This document shows positions 20,663 to 31,547 of a stretch of DNA of 64,000 bases, piece after piece; position 1 is the stretch's first letter, and every line of letters begins with the position of its first letter. The notes under the pieces are model-generated. The model worked only from the letters and a program-made list of their open reading frames with translations, was not told where the DNA came from and ran no database searches. This DNA is from Symbiodinium natans (lineage: Eukaryota > Sar > Dinophyceae > Suessiales > Symbiodiniaceae), in the NCBI GenBank assembly GCA_905221605.1, contig CAJNDS010000902.1:464266-528265 (forward strand), read 5' to 3'. Position numbers and translations under genes: made by a program.

Positions 20663-21460
20663 GTTTAGGGTTTAGGGTTTAGGGTTTGGGGTTTAGGGTT
20701 TAGGGTTTAGGGTTTGGGGTTTTTTGGGGTTTTGGTTTTAGGGTTAGGGTTTGGGTTTGGGGTTTGGGGTTAGCGGTTTGGGGTTTTTTTGGGTTTTGGG
20801 TTATGGTTTTGGGGTTTTTTGGGGTTTATGGTTTGGGGTTTTGGGGGTTTAGGTTTTTGGGGTTTAGGGTTTCGGGTGTGGGTTTGGTTAGGTTTTTGGT
20901 GTGTTTGGGGGGTTTTGTGTTTTTGGTGGTTTGGGGGTTTAGGGTTTAGGGTTTGGGTTGTGTTTAGAGGTTTTAGGTTTTGGGGTTTGGGGTTTGGGGT
21001 TTAAAGGGGTTTTGGGGTTTGGGGTTTTAGGGTATTGGTGTTTAAGGGTGTAGGGTTTTAGGGTTTGGGGTTTAGGGTTTTGGGGTTTGGGGGTTGGGGT
21101 ATTAGGGTTTTGGGGTTTGGGGTTTTAGGGTTTGGGGTTTGGGTTTGGGGTTTAGTTAGGTTTGGGTTGGGGTTTTAGGGTTTTATGGTTTGGGGTTTGG
21201 GGTTTTAGGGTTTGGGTTTTTTGGGGTTTGGGGTTTTTGGGGTTTGGGGTTTGCGGTTTAGGGTTTGGGGCTTGGGGTTTGGGTTTAGGGTTTGGGGGCC
21301 AGAGGAGTTTCGCGGGTCCTTTTGGGGCTCGGAGGCTTGTAGGGTTTAGGGTTTTAAGGTTTGGGTATGGGGTTTAAACGTTTAGGGGTTGGGACGGTTT
21401 AGGGCTTGTGCGGGGTTTAGGGCTTAAGGTTTTAGGGTTTGGGGTTTAGGTTTTAGCTGG
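20663..21460 (+). repeat. Degenerate GGGTTT/TTTAGGG tract
   Basis: About 800 bp of TTTAGGG, TTTGGGG and TTTTGGGG variants without a unique island. Long apparent reading frames here (GFRVWGLGF-like) are the repeat translated. Confidence 0.9.
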
Positions 21461-21776
21461 CTGTGTCGGGGTTTGGCGGGGGGGGGGGGAGGCATTTGAG
21501 GGTTTTAGGGTTTAAGGTTTTGGGGTTTGGGACTTTGCAACTCCCCCTCCCCCCCGCTCCCAAACCCCCGGCAACAAACACGCTGAGCTCTGTAACTCCC
21601 ACCCTCCCCGCCATGAAGATATCACTACCAACTACAGACAATCACCCGTTCGTGCTTAGAAGCCCGAAGCCCTCTAAGCCCTCTAAAACCCTTAACACCC
21701 TAAACCCTAAAACCTAAACCATAAAACCTAAACCCTAAGCCCCAAACCCTAAACCCTCTGCTGACGGTGTCATCAG

Positions 21777-21821
21777 TGTCTGACAGCCCTCAAATCAATA
21801 GGGACGGCCCAGGCGGACCAG
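21777..21821 (+). CDS. Candidate micro-exon
   Basis: The acceptor GGTGTCATCAG| and donor |GTGGGA enclose an open frame reading SDSPQINRDGPGGP. The frame is open on both sides (LTVSSV upstream and NVEENLN downstream), so the limits are uncertain. Confidence 0.4.
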
Positions 21822-22009
21822 GTGGGAATGTCGAAGAGAACCTGAACCCTAAACCTGAACCCCAACCTTACACACCCCTAAACTAAAACCTTAAGCCCTA
21901 AACCTCCCACCCTAAGCCCTAAACCCCAAAACCTTAAACCCTAAACCCTAACCCTTCCACCCTAAGCCCTAAACCCTAGACCCTAAACCTTAAACCCTAA
22001 ACCCTAAAC

Positions 22010-22260
22010 CCCTAAACCCTCAAAACCCTCAAAACCCTCAAAACCCTCAAAACCCTCAAAACCCTCAAAACCCTCAAAACCCTCAAAACCCTCAAAACCC
22101 TCAAAACCCTCAAAACCCTCAAAACCCTCAAAACCCTCTAAACCCTCTAAACCCTCAAAACCCTCAAAACCCTCAAAACCCTCAAAACCCTCAAAACCCT
22201 CAAAACCCTCAAAACCCTCAAAACCCTCAAAACCCTCAAAACCCTCAACACCCTCAAATC
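22010..22260 (-). repeat. CCCTCAAAA 9-bp array
   Basis: About 25 copies of the 9-bp unit CCCTCAAAA with two CCCTCTAAA, a locally amplified variant of the telomere unit. Confidence 0.95.
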
Positions 22261-22289
22261 CCCAAAGCCGGAATGGGCGCCGAGCGCAG

Positions 22290-22345
22290 GCCGCCTCGCT
22301 GCGCGCGGCTCTGGCGCAGGCGCAGGAGGAGCTGGCGATGCTCAG
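22290..22345 (+). CDS. Candidate coiled-coil exon
   Basis: The acceptor GAGCGCAG| is followed by AASLRAALAQAQEELAMLR, a near-ideal coiled-coil heptad pattern. The donor may be GC-type (CTCAG|GCGCGG) or lie a little downstream. An 18-bp piece of its end (22340-22357) recurs at 22490-22507. Confidence 0.55.
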
Positions 22346-22489
22346 GCGCGGAAGCTTTGGGGGAGGGGGGGGGGGGTTTTAGGGTTTAGGGTTTAGGGTT
22401 AGGCTGTTGGGGTTTAGGGTTTAGGGTTTGGGTTTTTGGGGTTTGGGGTTTTGGGGCTTAGGGTTAGGGGGGGTCCGGGTTAAAAGTTT

Positions 22490-22507
22490 GCTCAGGCGCG
22501 GAAGCTT
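22490..22507 (+). repeat. Duplicate of exon end
   Basis: GCTCAGGCGCGGAAGCTT occurs here and at 22340-22357, 150 bp apart, each followed by G-rich sequence. It looks like a partial exon/donor duplication inside the intron. Confidence 0.8.
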
Positions 22508-22509
22508 GG

Positions 22510-22830
22510 GGGGTGGGAAGGGGTTTAGGGTTCGGGATTTAGGGTTTTAGGGTTTTAGGGTTTTAGGGTTTTAGGGTTTCAGGGTTTTTGGGTTTCAGGG
22601 TTTCAGGGTTTCAGGGTTTAGGGTCTAGGGTCTTGGGTTTAGGGCCAGGGTTTGGGGTTTTAGGGCTTGGGGTTTCAGGGTTTTCGGGATTCAGAGATTT
22701 TTCGGGTTCTTGATTTTTTGGGTTCAGGGTTTTAGGGTTTGGGCGTTCAGGTTTTTGGTTTTTAGGGTTTAAAGATTTAGGGTTTCAGGGTTTCAGGGTT
22801 TCAGGGTTTATTGGGGCCTAGGGTTTAGGG
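22510..22830 (+). repeat. Degenerate TTTAGGG/TTTCAGGG tract
   Basis: Mixed GGGTTTTA, GGGTTTCA and TTTAGGG units. From 22830 to 23230 I see unique intron-like sequence and a weak open piece ending at TGA near 23160 (MTPNHAASAEACWNTGH). Confidence 0.85.
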
Positions 22831-23250
22831 TTTAGTGTTGAAACGGGTTTTCGGCTAAACGGTGCGTCTATGATTTACAAGTTCATCGTTGTTAAAGGGA
22901 TGTTCATCCTTCATTAGGGTGTGGAAGCGGTTGAAGTTTGAGGGGTTGAAGGCTTTTCAGGGAAGGGATTTAGGAGGGCTTTCTGATAGGTTTTTGAGTG
23001 GTTGCTAGGGTTTGTCATGGCTTCAGGGGTCATGGGTCGACAAGGAGGCCTTTACGGGTACAGGGTTTGGGGATTTAGCGGAGGTTCAGCGTTTCGGGAT
23101 TTAGCGGCATGACCCCGAACCACGCGGCTTCAGCTGAAGCATGTTGGAATACGGGTCATTGAAACCACACCCTACCCACACCCTAAGCCCTAAACCCTAC
23201 ACCGTACACCCTAAACTTTAAACCCTAAACCAAAAGCCCTTTGGCACCAG

Positions 23251-23317
23251 GGCGCCTCTGGGGCGCAACGCCCAGGTCGCCGCGCGCCTGATCGCAGGCA
23301 CCGGTTGGGCCTCTAGG
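23251..23317 (+). CDS. Candidate internal exon
   Basis: The acceptor CTTTGGCACCAG| is followed by APLGRNAQVAARLIAGTG, then WASR, with a GT donor at 23318. CCCTAAA lies upstream and TTTAGGG downstream. Confidence 0.5.
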
Positions 23318-23529
23318 GTTGTAGGGTTTAGGGTTTAGGGTTTAGGGTTTAGGGATTTTGGGATTGGGGTTTGGGGTTTTAGGGTTTTTCGGGTTTTAAC
23401 CAGAAACCATCTAGGGTCCTAGGCCCTTGGCTCTAGGCTCTCGGGTTTCGGGTTTAAGGTTCAGGGTTCAGGGTGCTCGAAACCCCAAACCCTAAACCCC
23501 AATCCCAAAGCCCTAAACCCTACACCCTA

Positions 23530-24150
<621 letters not shown>

Positions 24151-24207
24151 CCCAATCCCAAAATCCCCAAAGCTCCGCGCGCCCCCCCACCCCCCCCGCA
24201 CGGAGAG

Positions 24208-24267
24208 GCAACAACCGCGCCGCCTTGCTTGTGAGCGCCTTCTTGCCGCGCCCTGGCCTGCTCAGGG
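24208..24267 (+). CDS. Candidate internal exon
   Basis: A C-rich tract then acceptor CACGGAGAG|, with the frame NNRAALLVSAFLPRPGLLR to a GTGTTT donor. An internal GTGAGC could end the exon earlier. Confidence 0.4.
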
Positions 24268-24539
24268 GTGTTTAGGGTTTAGGGTTTAGGGTTTAGGGTT
24301 TAGGGTTTAGGGCTTAGGGTTTAGGGTTTACCTTAAGGTTTGGGTTGAGGTTGAGGCGCTTGAGGTCTAAACCCGAAGCCCTAAACCCTAAAGCCTACAC
24401 CCTAAACCCTCAAGGGGCTTCGGAGTTCTGAAGACTGGAGCCCCTGAACTTACAGCCCGAAGCCCTGAAACCCCGAAACCTTGAACCCTGGTCCCCACCC
24501 CCCCAATTCCCTGAAGCCATATAGGTTTGAGGGGATTAG

Positions 24540-24755
24540 GGCTTAGGAGGTTTAGGAGGTTTAGGAGGTTTAGGAGGTTTAGGAGGTTTAGGAGGTTTAG
24601 GAGGTTTAGGAGGTTTAGGAGGTTTAGGAGGTTTAGGAGGTTCAGGAGGTTCAGGAGGTTCAGGAGGTTTAGGAGGTTTAGGAGGTTTAGAGGTTTAGGA
24701 GGCTTCGGAGGTTTAGGAGGTTTAGGAGGTTTAGGCGGTTTAGGGTTTAAGGTTT
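24540..24755 (+). repeat. TTTAGGAGG 9-bp array
   Basis: About 22 copies of TTTAGGAGG with a TTCAGGAGG sub-block, reverting to TTTAGGG at the right end. The RRFRRFRRF frame is the repeat. Confidence 0.95.
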
Positions 24756-25102
24756 AGTGCAAGCCCTGAAACTCGACATTTTGGGATTCCCAACTTCTCT
24801 CAGTTTCCCTCCAGCCCTGAACCCCTTCACCCCGAAACCCTCATCCCTAAACCCCTAAATGCCGCGAACTCCTAAACTAAACACCCTAACCCCCTAAACC
24901 TCCCAAACTCCCTTTGAATTCCCAAACCCCAGAAGCCCAAAAACCAAACAAAGCCTAAACCCCTCAACCCCCCAAAATCCCAACCCTACACCCTAAACCC
25001 TAAACCCTAAACCCTACACCATAAACCTTAAACCCTAAACCCTACCACCCCCCCTTTCCCTCCAAACTCCCACTAAAGAAAGGTGGGCGCGCCTCTGCCG
25101 AG

Positions 25103-25139
25103 ATCTGCGCCAAAGATCGGCGGAAGAGGCCAGGAGAGG
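25103..25139 (+). CDS. Candidate micro-exon
   Basis: The acceptor CCTCTGCCGAG| is followed by ICAKDRRKRPGE to |GTTCTG. Another frame is also open. CCCTAAA lies upstream and TTTAGGG downstream. Confidence 0.35.
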
Positions 25140-25724
25140 GTTCTGGGGCATGCAAGGGCCTTCGAGGGTTTAGGGTTTTTAGGGTTTGGGGTTTATAGGG
25201 TTTAGGGTTCAGGGCTTTAAACCCTAGGGTTTGGGGTTTAGGGTTCGGGACTTAGGGTTTAGGGCTTTAAACCCTAGGCTTTAGGGGTTGAGGGGTTTAT
25301 GGGTTTAGGTGTTTAGACGTTCAGGGTTGCAAGGTTTGAAGGAGGCTTGTGGGGGCCTTAGAAGCTTTTAGGGTTCCAGAGGTTTTTTTCCTAGCGCCTC
25401 TGAATCTTCTGAGGGGTTGCAACAAAGTTTCGCAGGGTTTCGAGGTCCTCTCAGTCCTCGTTTTTTTAGGGATTTGTGAAGGGCGGGTTTAGGTTCTTTG
25501 TTAGAGGTTTGGGGGGGCGGTAGGGAGTCTAAAGGTGCAAAAAAGCCCTAAACCCTCCCTACAGCCTGATCCCTATAAACCTTAAACCCTGATCCCCCAG
25601 CCCTAAGCCTGAAACCCTGGGCCCCGAGAGACTAGACCTCCAGAACCCGTGAACCCTGGAACCCTGGAACCCCAGAATCCCAGAACCCCAGAAGCTAAAC
25701 CCTAAAGGCGAAACCCCAGAACCC

Positions 25725-25806
25725 CCTAAACCCTAAACCCTAACCCTAAACCCCAGAACCCCCTAAACCCTAAACCCTAAACCCTAAACCCTAAACCCTC
25801 AACCCT
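25725..25806 (-). repeat. CCCTAAA array
   Basis: About 11 units with CCCCAGAA interruptions, directly 5' of an exon candidate. Confidence 0.9.
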
Positions 25807-25809
25807 GAG

Positions 25810-25873
25810 GCTTCGAAATCGAAGTCCAAGGCCCACATTATGAAGGCCTCTTGAACGTCTGTGGGCGTGTCTG
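25810..25873 (+). CDS. Candidate internal exon
   Basis: The acceptor AACCCTGAG| and |GTGTTA enclose 64 nt reading FEIEVQGPHYEGLLNVCGRV. A beta-rich, protein-like peptide. CCCTAAA lies upstream and TTTAGGG (25877-25955) downstream. Confidence 0.55.
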
Positions 25874-26072
25874 GTGTTAGGGTTTAGTGTTTAGGGTTTA
25901 GGGTTTAGGGTTTAGGGTTTAGGGTTTAGGGTTTAGGGTTTAGGGTTTAGGGTTTCGGAGAGCTTTTGGGGTTCGGGGTTTAGGGTTTAGCCTTTTTGGG
26001 GTACCTATATAGTACGGCACCCTTTTGAAGGGATCTGGCCTTACAGGGTTGGTCCAAACTCCGGGAACCTAG

Positions 26073-26111
26073 GGAGGCCCAGAAGCCTGGCAAGTTCTGT
26101 GGGACTTCTAG
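26073..26111 (+). CDS. Candidate short terminal exon
   Basis: The acceptor GGAACCTAG| is followed by GGPEAWQVLWDF and TAG. An alternative frame is open, so this is weak. Confidence 0.35.
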   Translation, partial: GGPEAWQVLWDF

Positions 26112-26474
26112 ACGGGGTTTGGGCTTAGGGTTTGGGGTTTGAGGTTTGGGGCTTAGGGTTTGGGGTTTGAGGTTTGGGGTTTGAGGTTTGGGTTTGGGGT
26201 TTGGGGTTTGAGGTTTGGGGCTTAGGGCTTAGGGCTTAGGGTTTTTGGGTTTAGAGTTTGGGTGGTTGGTTGAGGGTGAAGGGTCGAGGGTTGAGGGTTG
26301 AGGGTGGGTTGAGAAATGTTCAGTGGTTGGGGGTTGAGATTTGTAGGGTTCGGTTCAAGGTTAGGATTCAGGACGCAGAAAGTTAGGCTCTGTCGGCCCT
26401 AAACCCTAAACCCTAAACTCCAAACCTCAAACCCTGCGTCAAAAGCTAAGACGCCAACCCTGAATCTGAACCTT

Positions 26475-26519
26475 ATGGCCGAATCTGCAGTGGCCTTTCC
26501 GGACACGTCCATCGAGCAG
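26475..26519 (+). CDS. Candidate first exon (15 codons)
   Basis: ATG in a CTTATGG context begins MAESAVAFPDTSIEQ and ends at CAG|GTGAGG, a strong donor. Alternatively it is internal, with acceptor GAATCTGCAG| at 26490. Confidence 0.5.
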
Positions 26520-26574
26520 GTGAGGGGGCTTCAGGGTGTTTCGGTGTTAGGGTGTTAGGCTTCAGGGTGCTAGG

Positions 26575-26875
26575 GCCCTAAACCCTAAACCCTAAACCCT
26601 AAACCCTAAACCCTAAACCCTAAACCCTAAACCCTAAACCCTAAACCCTGAACCCTGAACCCTGAACCCTAAACCCTAAACCCTAAACCCCAAACCCTAA
26701 ACCCTAAACCCTAAACCCTAAACCCAAAACCTTAAACCCTAAACCCTAAACCCTAAACCCTAAACCCTTAACCCTTAAACCCTAAACCCTAAACCCTAAA
26801 CCCAACCGTAAACCTATATTTTAAACCCTAAGCCCTAAACCCTAGACCCCAAACCCCAAACCCTAAAACGTAAAC
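26575..26875 (-). repeat. CCCTAAA array with CCCTGAA and CCCTTAA variants
   Basis: About 40 units over 300 bp, variants clustered. Confidence 0.95.
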
Positions 26876-26897
26876 CCTACATTTCGCACGCCTCGAG

Positions 26898-26930
26898 GCG
26901 GCGATGAGCTTCGCGGAGGGCGACAAGAAG
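26898..26930 (+). CDS. Candidate micro-exon (11 codons)
   Basis: The acceptor CGCCTCGAG| and |GTTCTC enclose 33 nt, phase 0/0, reading AAMSFAEGDKK. From 26950 to 27900 there are degenerate repeats, a G/C-rich tract at 27625-27715 and no gene that I can support. Confidence 0.45.
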
Positions 26931-27938
26931 GTTCTCCTACCCACAGCAGGGTTCCCAGGAAGGGATTTTAGGGGTCTACAGGGTGTGTAGTTTATGGTTT
27001 AGGGTCTAGGGTTTATTGTTTTGGGATGAGGTTTAGGATGTAGTGTTTAGGATTTAGGGTTCAGGGACTATGGGTTGTTTTGGGGGCAGTCAGGGTTGGG
27101 GGGTTGGACTGCTACGCTGGATTTGGGGGTGCAAGCAAGGGTTCTGCATTTCTGCCCAAGGGCCCTTCATTTTCTTGGCTTTGGGTTCTGCAGGGTTGAG
27201 GAAGCCTGCGGCTCCAACAACAGGGTTTAGGGTTCCGGGTTTAGGGCAGGACCCTCAGCACACCAGCCTCTACTATAGGTTTCGGGGCGCGAGCCCTACT
27301 TTGGGGGTTTGGGGTTTTGGGTTTAAGGGTTCAACATCGCTACTCAGTGGATATAGCCATAATGTAAACGCTACGCGACCCGCCTCGGAAAGGGGGCCGA
27401 GGTTGGGGGCTGGGGAGGCGGGGCCAAAACCGTCTTCTCCCACACACTAAAAGAGGACCCATGGCCAGGGCAAGAAGAGGTGAGGAAAGCCAAAACCCTC
27501 AACTTTGACCTATGCCCACAAGGCCACGCCCGGACAAACAAAGGGTTCTAGTCTAAGTTCTAGCTATGTTTTGCGCTAGCCCTAAACTCCAAACATCCAT
27601 TGTCAGTCACGTAACTCACGAAGTGCGGGGTGGGGGCGAGGGTGGGGGGTTGGGGGGCGAGGGGGTTTGGGGGCGGGGGGGTGGGCGGGTGGGGGCGGGT
27701 GGGGGAGGGGGTGGCCAGTGCCGGTTCCCGGCAAAAATAGGGGGCAACCGAGACACCGTCGGCCCGAGGCCTCGGCGGATTGAGACGGCTGCGCTACTTT
27801 GCGTGGCTTCATTTAGGTTGCCAACAGTATAATTGGGGTTAGATATCCAGGTACAACGAGTCCCAGCTCTTTACCTCTCAAGCCTAAATTTTCATGAGGC
27901 CCTCAACCCCCCCTAAAGCCAAGAATGCTCAGCCCCAG

Positions 27939-28006
27939 GTCTTCCTCGCCTGGTCTCGGCTCCTTGTCGAGGCGCGACGCGCACGCGGCCTGGCACGTGG
28001 GAATTT
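27939..28006 (+). CDS. Candidate internal exon
   Basis: The acceptor CTCAGCCCCAG| and |GTTTGG enclose 68 nt reading VFLAWSRLLVEARRARGLAR. An amphipathic, basic helix. Followed by TTTAGGG units. Confidence 0.55.
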
Positions 28007-28372
28007 GTTTGGGCTTTAGGATGCGGGGTTTAGGGTCTAGGGTTTAGGGTTTGGGGTTTGAGGTTTAGAAGATAATGATGCTGCCTAAGCCCCAAGCCCT
28101 CATTCCCTAAACCCTAAACTCGAAGCCCGGCCTTGTATGGGCGCACTCCCAGACATGTCTCAGCTTGGGTGACATAGCCCCTATCCCTAAACCGTAAACC
28201 CCAAACCCTAAAGCCTAAACCGTAAACCTTAACCCTAAACCCCCAAACCCTAAACCCTAAACCCCAAACCCTAAACCCTAAGCCCCAAACCATAAACCTA
28301 AACACCGAACGCCCCAAACGACTTGACGCCGGTTCAAGGTTTAGGGATTTGGGTTCAGGGCTTAACGCTAAA

Positions 28373-28545
28373 CCCTGAACCCTGAACCCTGAACCCTGAA
28401 CCCTGAACCCTGAACCCTAAACCCTAAACCCTAAACCCTAAACCCTAAACCCTAAACCCGCACCCCTAAACCCTAAACCCTAAACCCTAAACCCTAAACC
28501 CTAAACCCTAAACCCGCACCCCTAGACCCTAAACCCTAAACCCTA
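28373..28545 (-). repeat. CCCTGAA/CCCTAAA array
   Basis: A block of seven CCCTGAA then CCCTAAA, with a duplicated interruption (ACCCGCACCCCTA) at two places. Confidence 0.95.
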
Positions 28546-28574
28546 GACTTTAAAACCGTAGGCTTTAGGTAGAG

Positions 28575-28661
28575 CTGGCGGCCAACAACCTGGCCGACCC
28601 AGGTGTCCTTTCGCAGGCGGCTGCGGCACGCGAGGCTGTCCTCCCACGAGAATGCTATCAG
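28575..28661 (+). CDS. Candidate exon, Ala-rich helix
   Basis: An open frame reads LAANNLADPGVLSQAAAARE, then AVLPRECYQ. Acceptors at GGTAGAG| (28574) or, stronger, GTCCTTTCGCAG| (28616). CCCTAAA arrays lie on both sides. Confidence 0.5.
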
Positions 28662-28770
28662 CCCTAAACCCTAAACCCTAAACCCTAAACCCTAAACCCT
28701 AAACCCTAAACCCTAAACCCTAAACCCTAAACCCTAAACCCTAAACCCTAAACCCCAAGCCCTAAACCCT
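28662..28770 (-). repeat. CCCTAAA array
   Basis: About 14 units. Another array follows at 29006-29093. Confidence 0.95.
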
Positions 28771-28940
28771 AAACCCGAAGCCCTAAGCCCTTAAGAGCTT
28801 AACTGTCTAGGGGCTTTTGGAGTAACCGGGCTTAAGGGGTTGTAGGTTTGAAGGTTCAGGGTTTAGGCCGCGAGTAGGTATGGGACATAGGATTCCCAAG
28901 TATTGGGGCCCTTAGAGCTTGGAGGCTTCATGCAGTAGAG

Positions 28941-28975
28941 ATGCCGGAAGCGCTGTCTAACGAGGAGCTTCAAAA
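28941..28975 (+). CDS. Candidate first exon
   Basis: ATG follows GCAGTAGAG and begins MPEALSNEELQ, with a |GTTAAA donor. The acidic, protein-like start is plausible but short. Confidence 0.4.
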
Positions 28976-29129
28976 GTTAAATCCTTAACCTGAAGCCCTA
29001 TAGGCACTAAACCCTAAACCCTAAACCCTAAACCCTAAACCCTAAACCCTAAACCCTAAACCCTAAACCCTAAACCCTAAACCCTAAACCCTAGATTCGG
29101 GTCCCTGAGCCCCTCGAAAACCTGAACAG

Positions 29130-29205
29130 GCGGCCAAAGCAGCTGCCATGCGCGCCGGCCGCGCCATGCGCCATGGCCACGTGCATGTGGGCTCTTCTGG
29201 GACGC
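29130..29205 (+). CDS. Candidate internal exon
   Basis: The acceptor AACCTGAACAG| is followed by AAKAAAMRAGRAMRHGHVHV, then GSSGT. The donor is uncertain (GTGCAT and GTGGGC are internal options). CCCTAAA lies upstream. Confidence 0.45.
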
Positions 29206-29576
29206 TTAAACCCCTCCAAACCCCGACCTCCCCCAAACCCCCACCTCACTCTCCCTCGCCCAACCCTGAAACCCAAAACTCTTACAATCAGAGTGCCTCG
29301 CTGCCCTACCTACATCTGAGCTTCACTGCACTGTCCCAACACCTGAACCTTAAACCACTGCAGCACCCACATCCACTCCCCTCTTAGTCATGGCATGCTG
29401 TATTTCCACCCACGCCAACCCCTACATAAAACCGCGGTTCCGTTGGGTCTAAACCCTAAACCCCAAACCCTGGTTTTTTGGGTATCAAGCCGAAGGGGGG
29501 AGGGGAGACCTTCAACCTAAAACCCTACACCCTAAACCCTAAACCCTAAACCTACCTGTAGAACACCAGCATTGAG

Positions 29577-29644
29577 GTTGGACAACAACGAAGCCGGCCT
29601 CAAGTCGGCCCTCCTCAACGGCTGGGTCAACGCAGCTCGGGACG
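29577..29644 (+). CDS. Candidate internal exon
   Basis: The acceptor CAGCATTGAG| and array donor G|GTTTAG enclose 68 nt reading LDNNEAGLKSALLNGWVNAA, then RD. A strong protein-like helix. CCCTAAA lies upstream. Confidence 0.6.
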
Positions 29645-30207
29645 GTTTAGGGTTAGGCCTGGCAGTGCATTTAGATGTAGGCGTAGGGCGTAGGCGTAGG
29701 ATATGGTTATTAGGGCTTGGGGCTTGCATGTTCAGGTGTAGGGGTTCGGCTTCGAGCCGAAAGCCCATGCCAGGAGAGCGTTTCCATGCCTATGCCTGAC
29801 CCACATGTTAGGGTGACATTAAGGACCCCCCCCCCTCCTCCCAGATTTTGTTTTGGTTTCCGGGAACTTGAGGATGGAAAAAAAAAAGAGGGGGTGACAA
29901 TAATGAATTCCTAATTCCTGGGTCTGGGGTCTGGGGCTGGGGGTCTGGGACCAGAAGTTTGAAGTCTCAACCTTTAAGGGGTTCTTCTCTTAGGCCTTAG
30001 AGGCAGGCTTTTTTTTTTAAACTTGAGGCTTCCTGGGTTTCCGCCCCCCCGCCCTTCCCCCCCCTGTCGCCGATATTATTATTGCCACCCCTTTATTATT
30101 GTCCTTTTGGAGGCCCGTAAGGGATACCCTTTCCGGATTTGTTTTCGAGCCCCGGCGGATAAGGATTTAAGTAAGGAAACTTGCTTTCAGAACTCTGCCG
30201 GTTTCAA

Positions 30208-30400
30208 GACACCTGCTTCTCTGAAGAAACAGGCCGGACGCTGTTTCTCGCAGCTCTGGAGCCGCAGCAATCTCAAAACACACCTGCTTCTCTGAAGAAA
30301 CCGGCCTGCATGAGCATTTTTTCGCAGCTTTGTAGCTGCAACAACCTCAAAAGACACCTGCTTCCCTGAAGAAACAGGCCGGAAGGAGCGATCTCAAACA
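30208..30400 (+). repeat. Tandem repeat, 71-74 bp unit
   Basis: Three imperfect units starting near 30208, 30279 and 30353, each with ACACCTGCTTCTCTGAAG and a GGCCGG/GGCCTG core. The first two units add TCGCAGCT...GAGC/TAGC. Read on +, they give repeated TPASLKK motifs in a 90-codon open frame (30023-30295). I cannot tell whether it is translated. The interval 29830-30690 has no telomere arrays. Confidence 0.7.
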
Positions 30401-30500
30401 AGATCTGCTTCTCTGCTTGCTGAGCTCTGGAGCTCTATCAAGCCAGCTCAGCTGAATGGGAACTCTTTAGCAGTTTTCAGTAAAATATTAGGTTCCTGGC

Positions 30501-30668
30501 CTCCTGGCCAGCCGAATTTTACAATTGTCACCCCTTTATTATTCTCATCCGACCCCCTATATGGCTTTGTTTACAGACATCAGCCCGAAAACCTCCGGCA
30601 ATGGAAAGTGGTCTTGGGCCGGGGACCTCTGGCCTTCCGAATTCTAAAACTGTCACCCCATTTATAAA
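30501..30668 (+). repeat. Direct repeat pair
   Basis: CTGGCC..CCGAATT..A...TGTCACCCC..TTTAT occurs at about 30505-30545 and 30630-30668. A third related CCACCCCTTTATTATTGTC is at about 30085. A small local repeat family in unique DNA. Confidence 0.55.
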
Positions 30669-30939
30669 AGTGACGCTCACACTAAACCCTTCGGCCCTAA
30701 GCCCGAAACCCTAAGCCCTAACCCTAAATCCCTATGTAAGCCGAAAAGCTCCCCAACCCTAAGCCCTGAACCTCATGTCAGGTGCCTCTAGGTGGCTTTT
30801 GGAGTCCAGCCCTAAGCCCTTGCACCCTTCGACCCCAAACCCTAAACCCCAAATCCTTAAACCCCAAGCCCTAAACCCTCAAAACCCTAAACCCTTGACC
30901 CCAAAGCCACAAAACCCTGAAGCCACAAAACCCCTAAAC

Positions 30940-31143
30940 CCTAAACCCTGAATCCTAAACCCTAAACCCTAAACCCTAAACCCTAAACCCTAGACCCTAA
31001 ACCCTAAAACCCTAAAACCCTAAACCCTAAACCCTAAACCCTAAACCCTAAACCCCAAACCCCAAACCCTAAACCCTAAACCCTAGACCCTAAACCCTAA
31101 ACCCTAAACCCTAAACCCTAAGCCCTAAACCCTAAACCCTAAA
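30940..31143 (-). repeat. CCCTAAA array
   Basis: About 27 units with CCCTAGA and CCCTAAAA variants. Confidence 0.95.
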
Positions 31144-31234
31144 ATCCCGAAGACCCCAAGTCCGCGGGCCGAGCTGAGGTCCATCAGATGGCCCTGGCAG
31201 AGCGACGCTGCGACGCATCACTCGCTTTGGGGCT

Positions 31235-31400
31235 TCGGGGCATAAGGGCATAAGGGCCATAAGGGCCATAAGGGCATAAGGGCATAAGGGCAGAAGGGCA
31301 GAAGGGCAGAAGGGCATAAGGGCATAAGGGCACAACGGCATAAGGGCGCAACGGCATAAGGGCACAACGGCATAAGGGCATAAGGACATAAGGGTTGACA
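31235..31400 (+). repeat. Minisatellite, unit GGGCATAAG
   Basis: About 18 units of a 9-bp repeat (GGGCATAAG, GGGCAGAAG, GGGCACAACGGCATAAG) unrelated to TTTAGGG. Minus-strand frames reading MPLCPYAL are the repeat. Confidence 0.9.
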
Positions 31401-31547
31401 TCCTTACCCCCCCACCCACCCCAAAAGGTGCATTAAAGGGCATCCCAGCTCGAATCATCCTTATACCATGGTCCAACTTCCTGGAGTTTACTGTAAGGGT
31501 TTGGGGTTTGGCGTTTCCTGGGTTTAAGCCTCGATCAGCATGAAACA

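Noticed and set aside
20663-21460. Long + frames such as GFRVWGLGFRVWG and many NPKPLNPKP frames
   Set aside because: They are the TTTAGGG or CCCTAAA unit translated in one frame, with no non-repeat content.
24527-24757. 76-codon frame RRFRRFRRF
   Set aside because: Pure TTTAGGAGG repeat translation.
27603-27832. Pro-rich minus / Gly-rich plus frames
   Set aside because: Compositional artefacts of a G-rich stretch.
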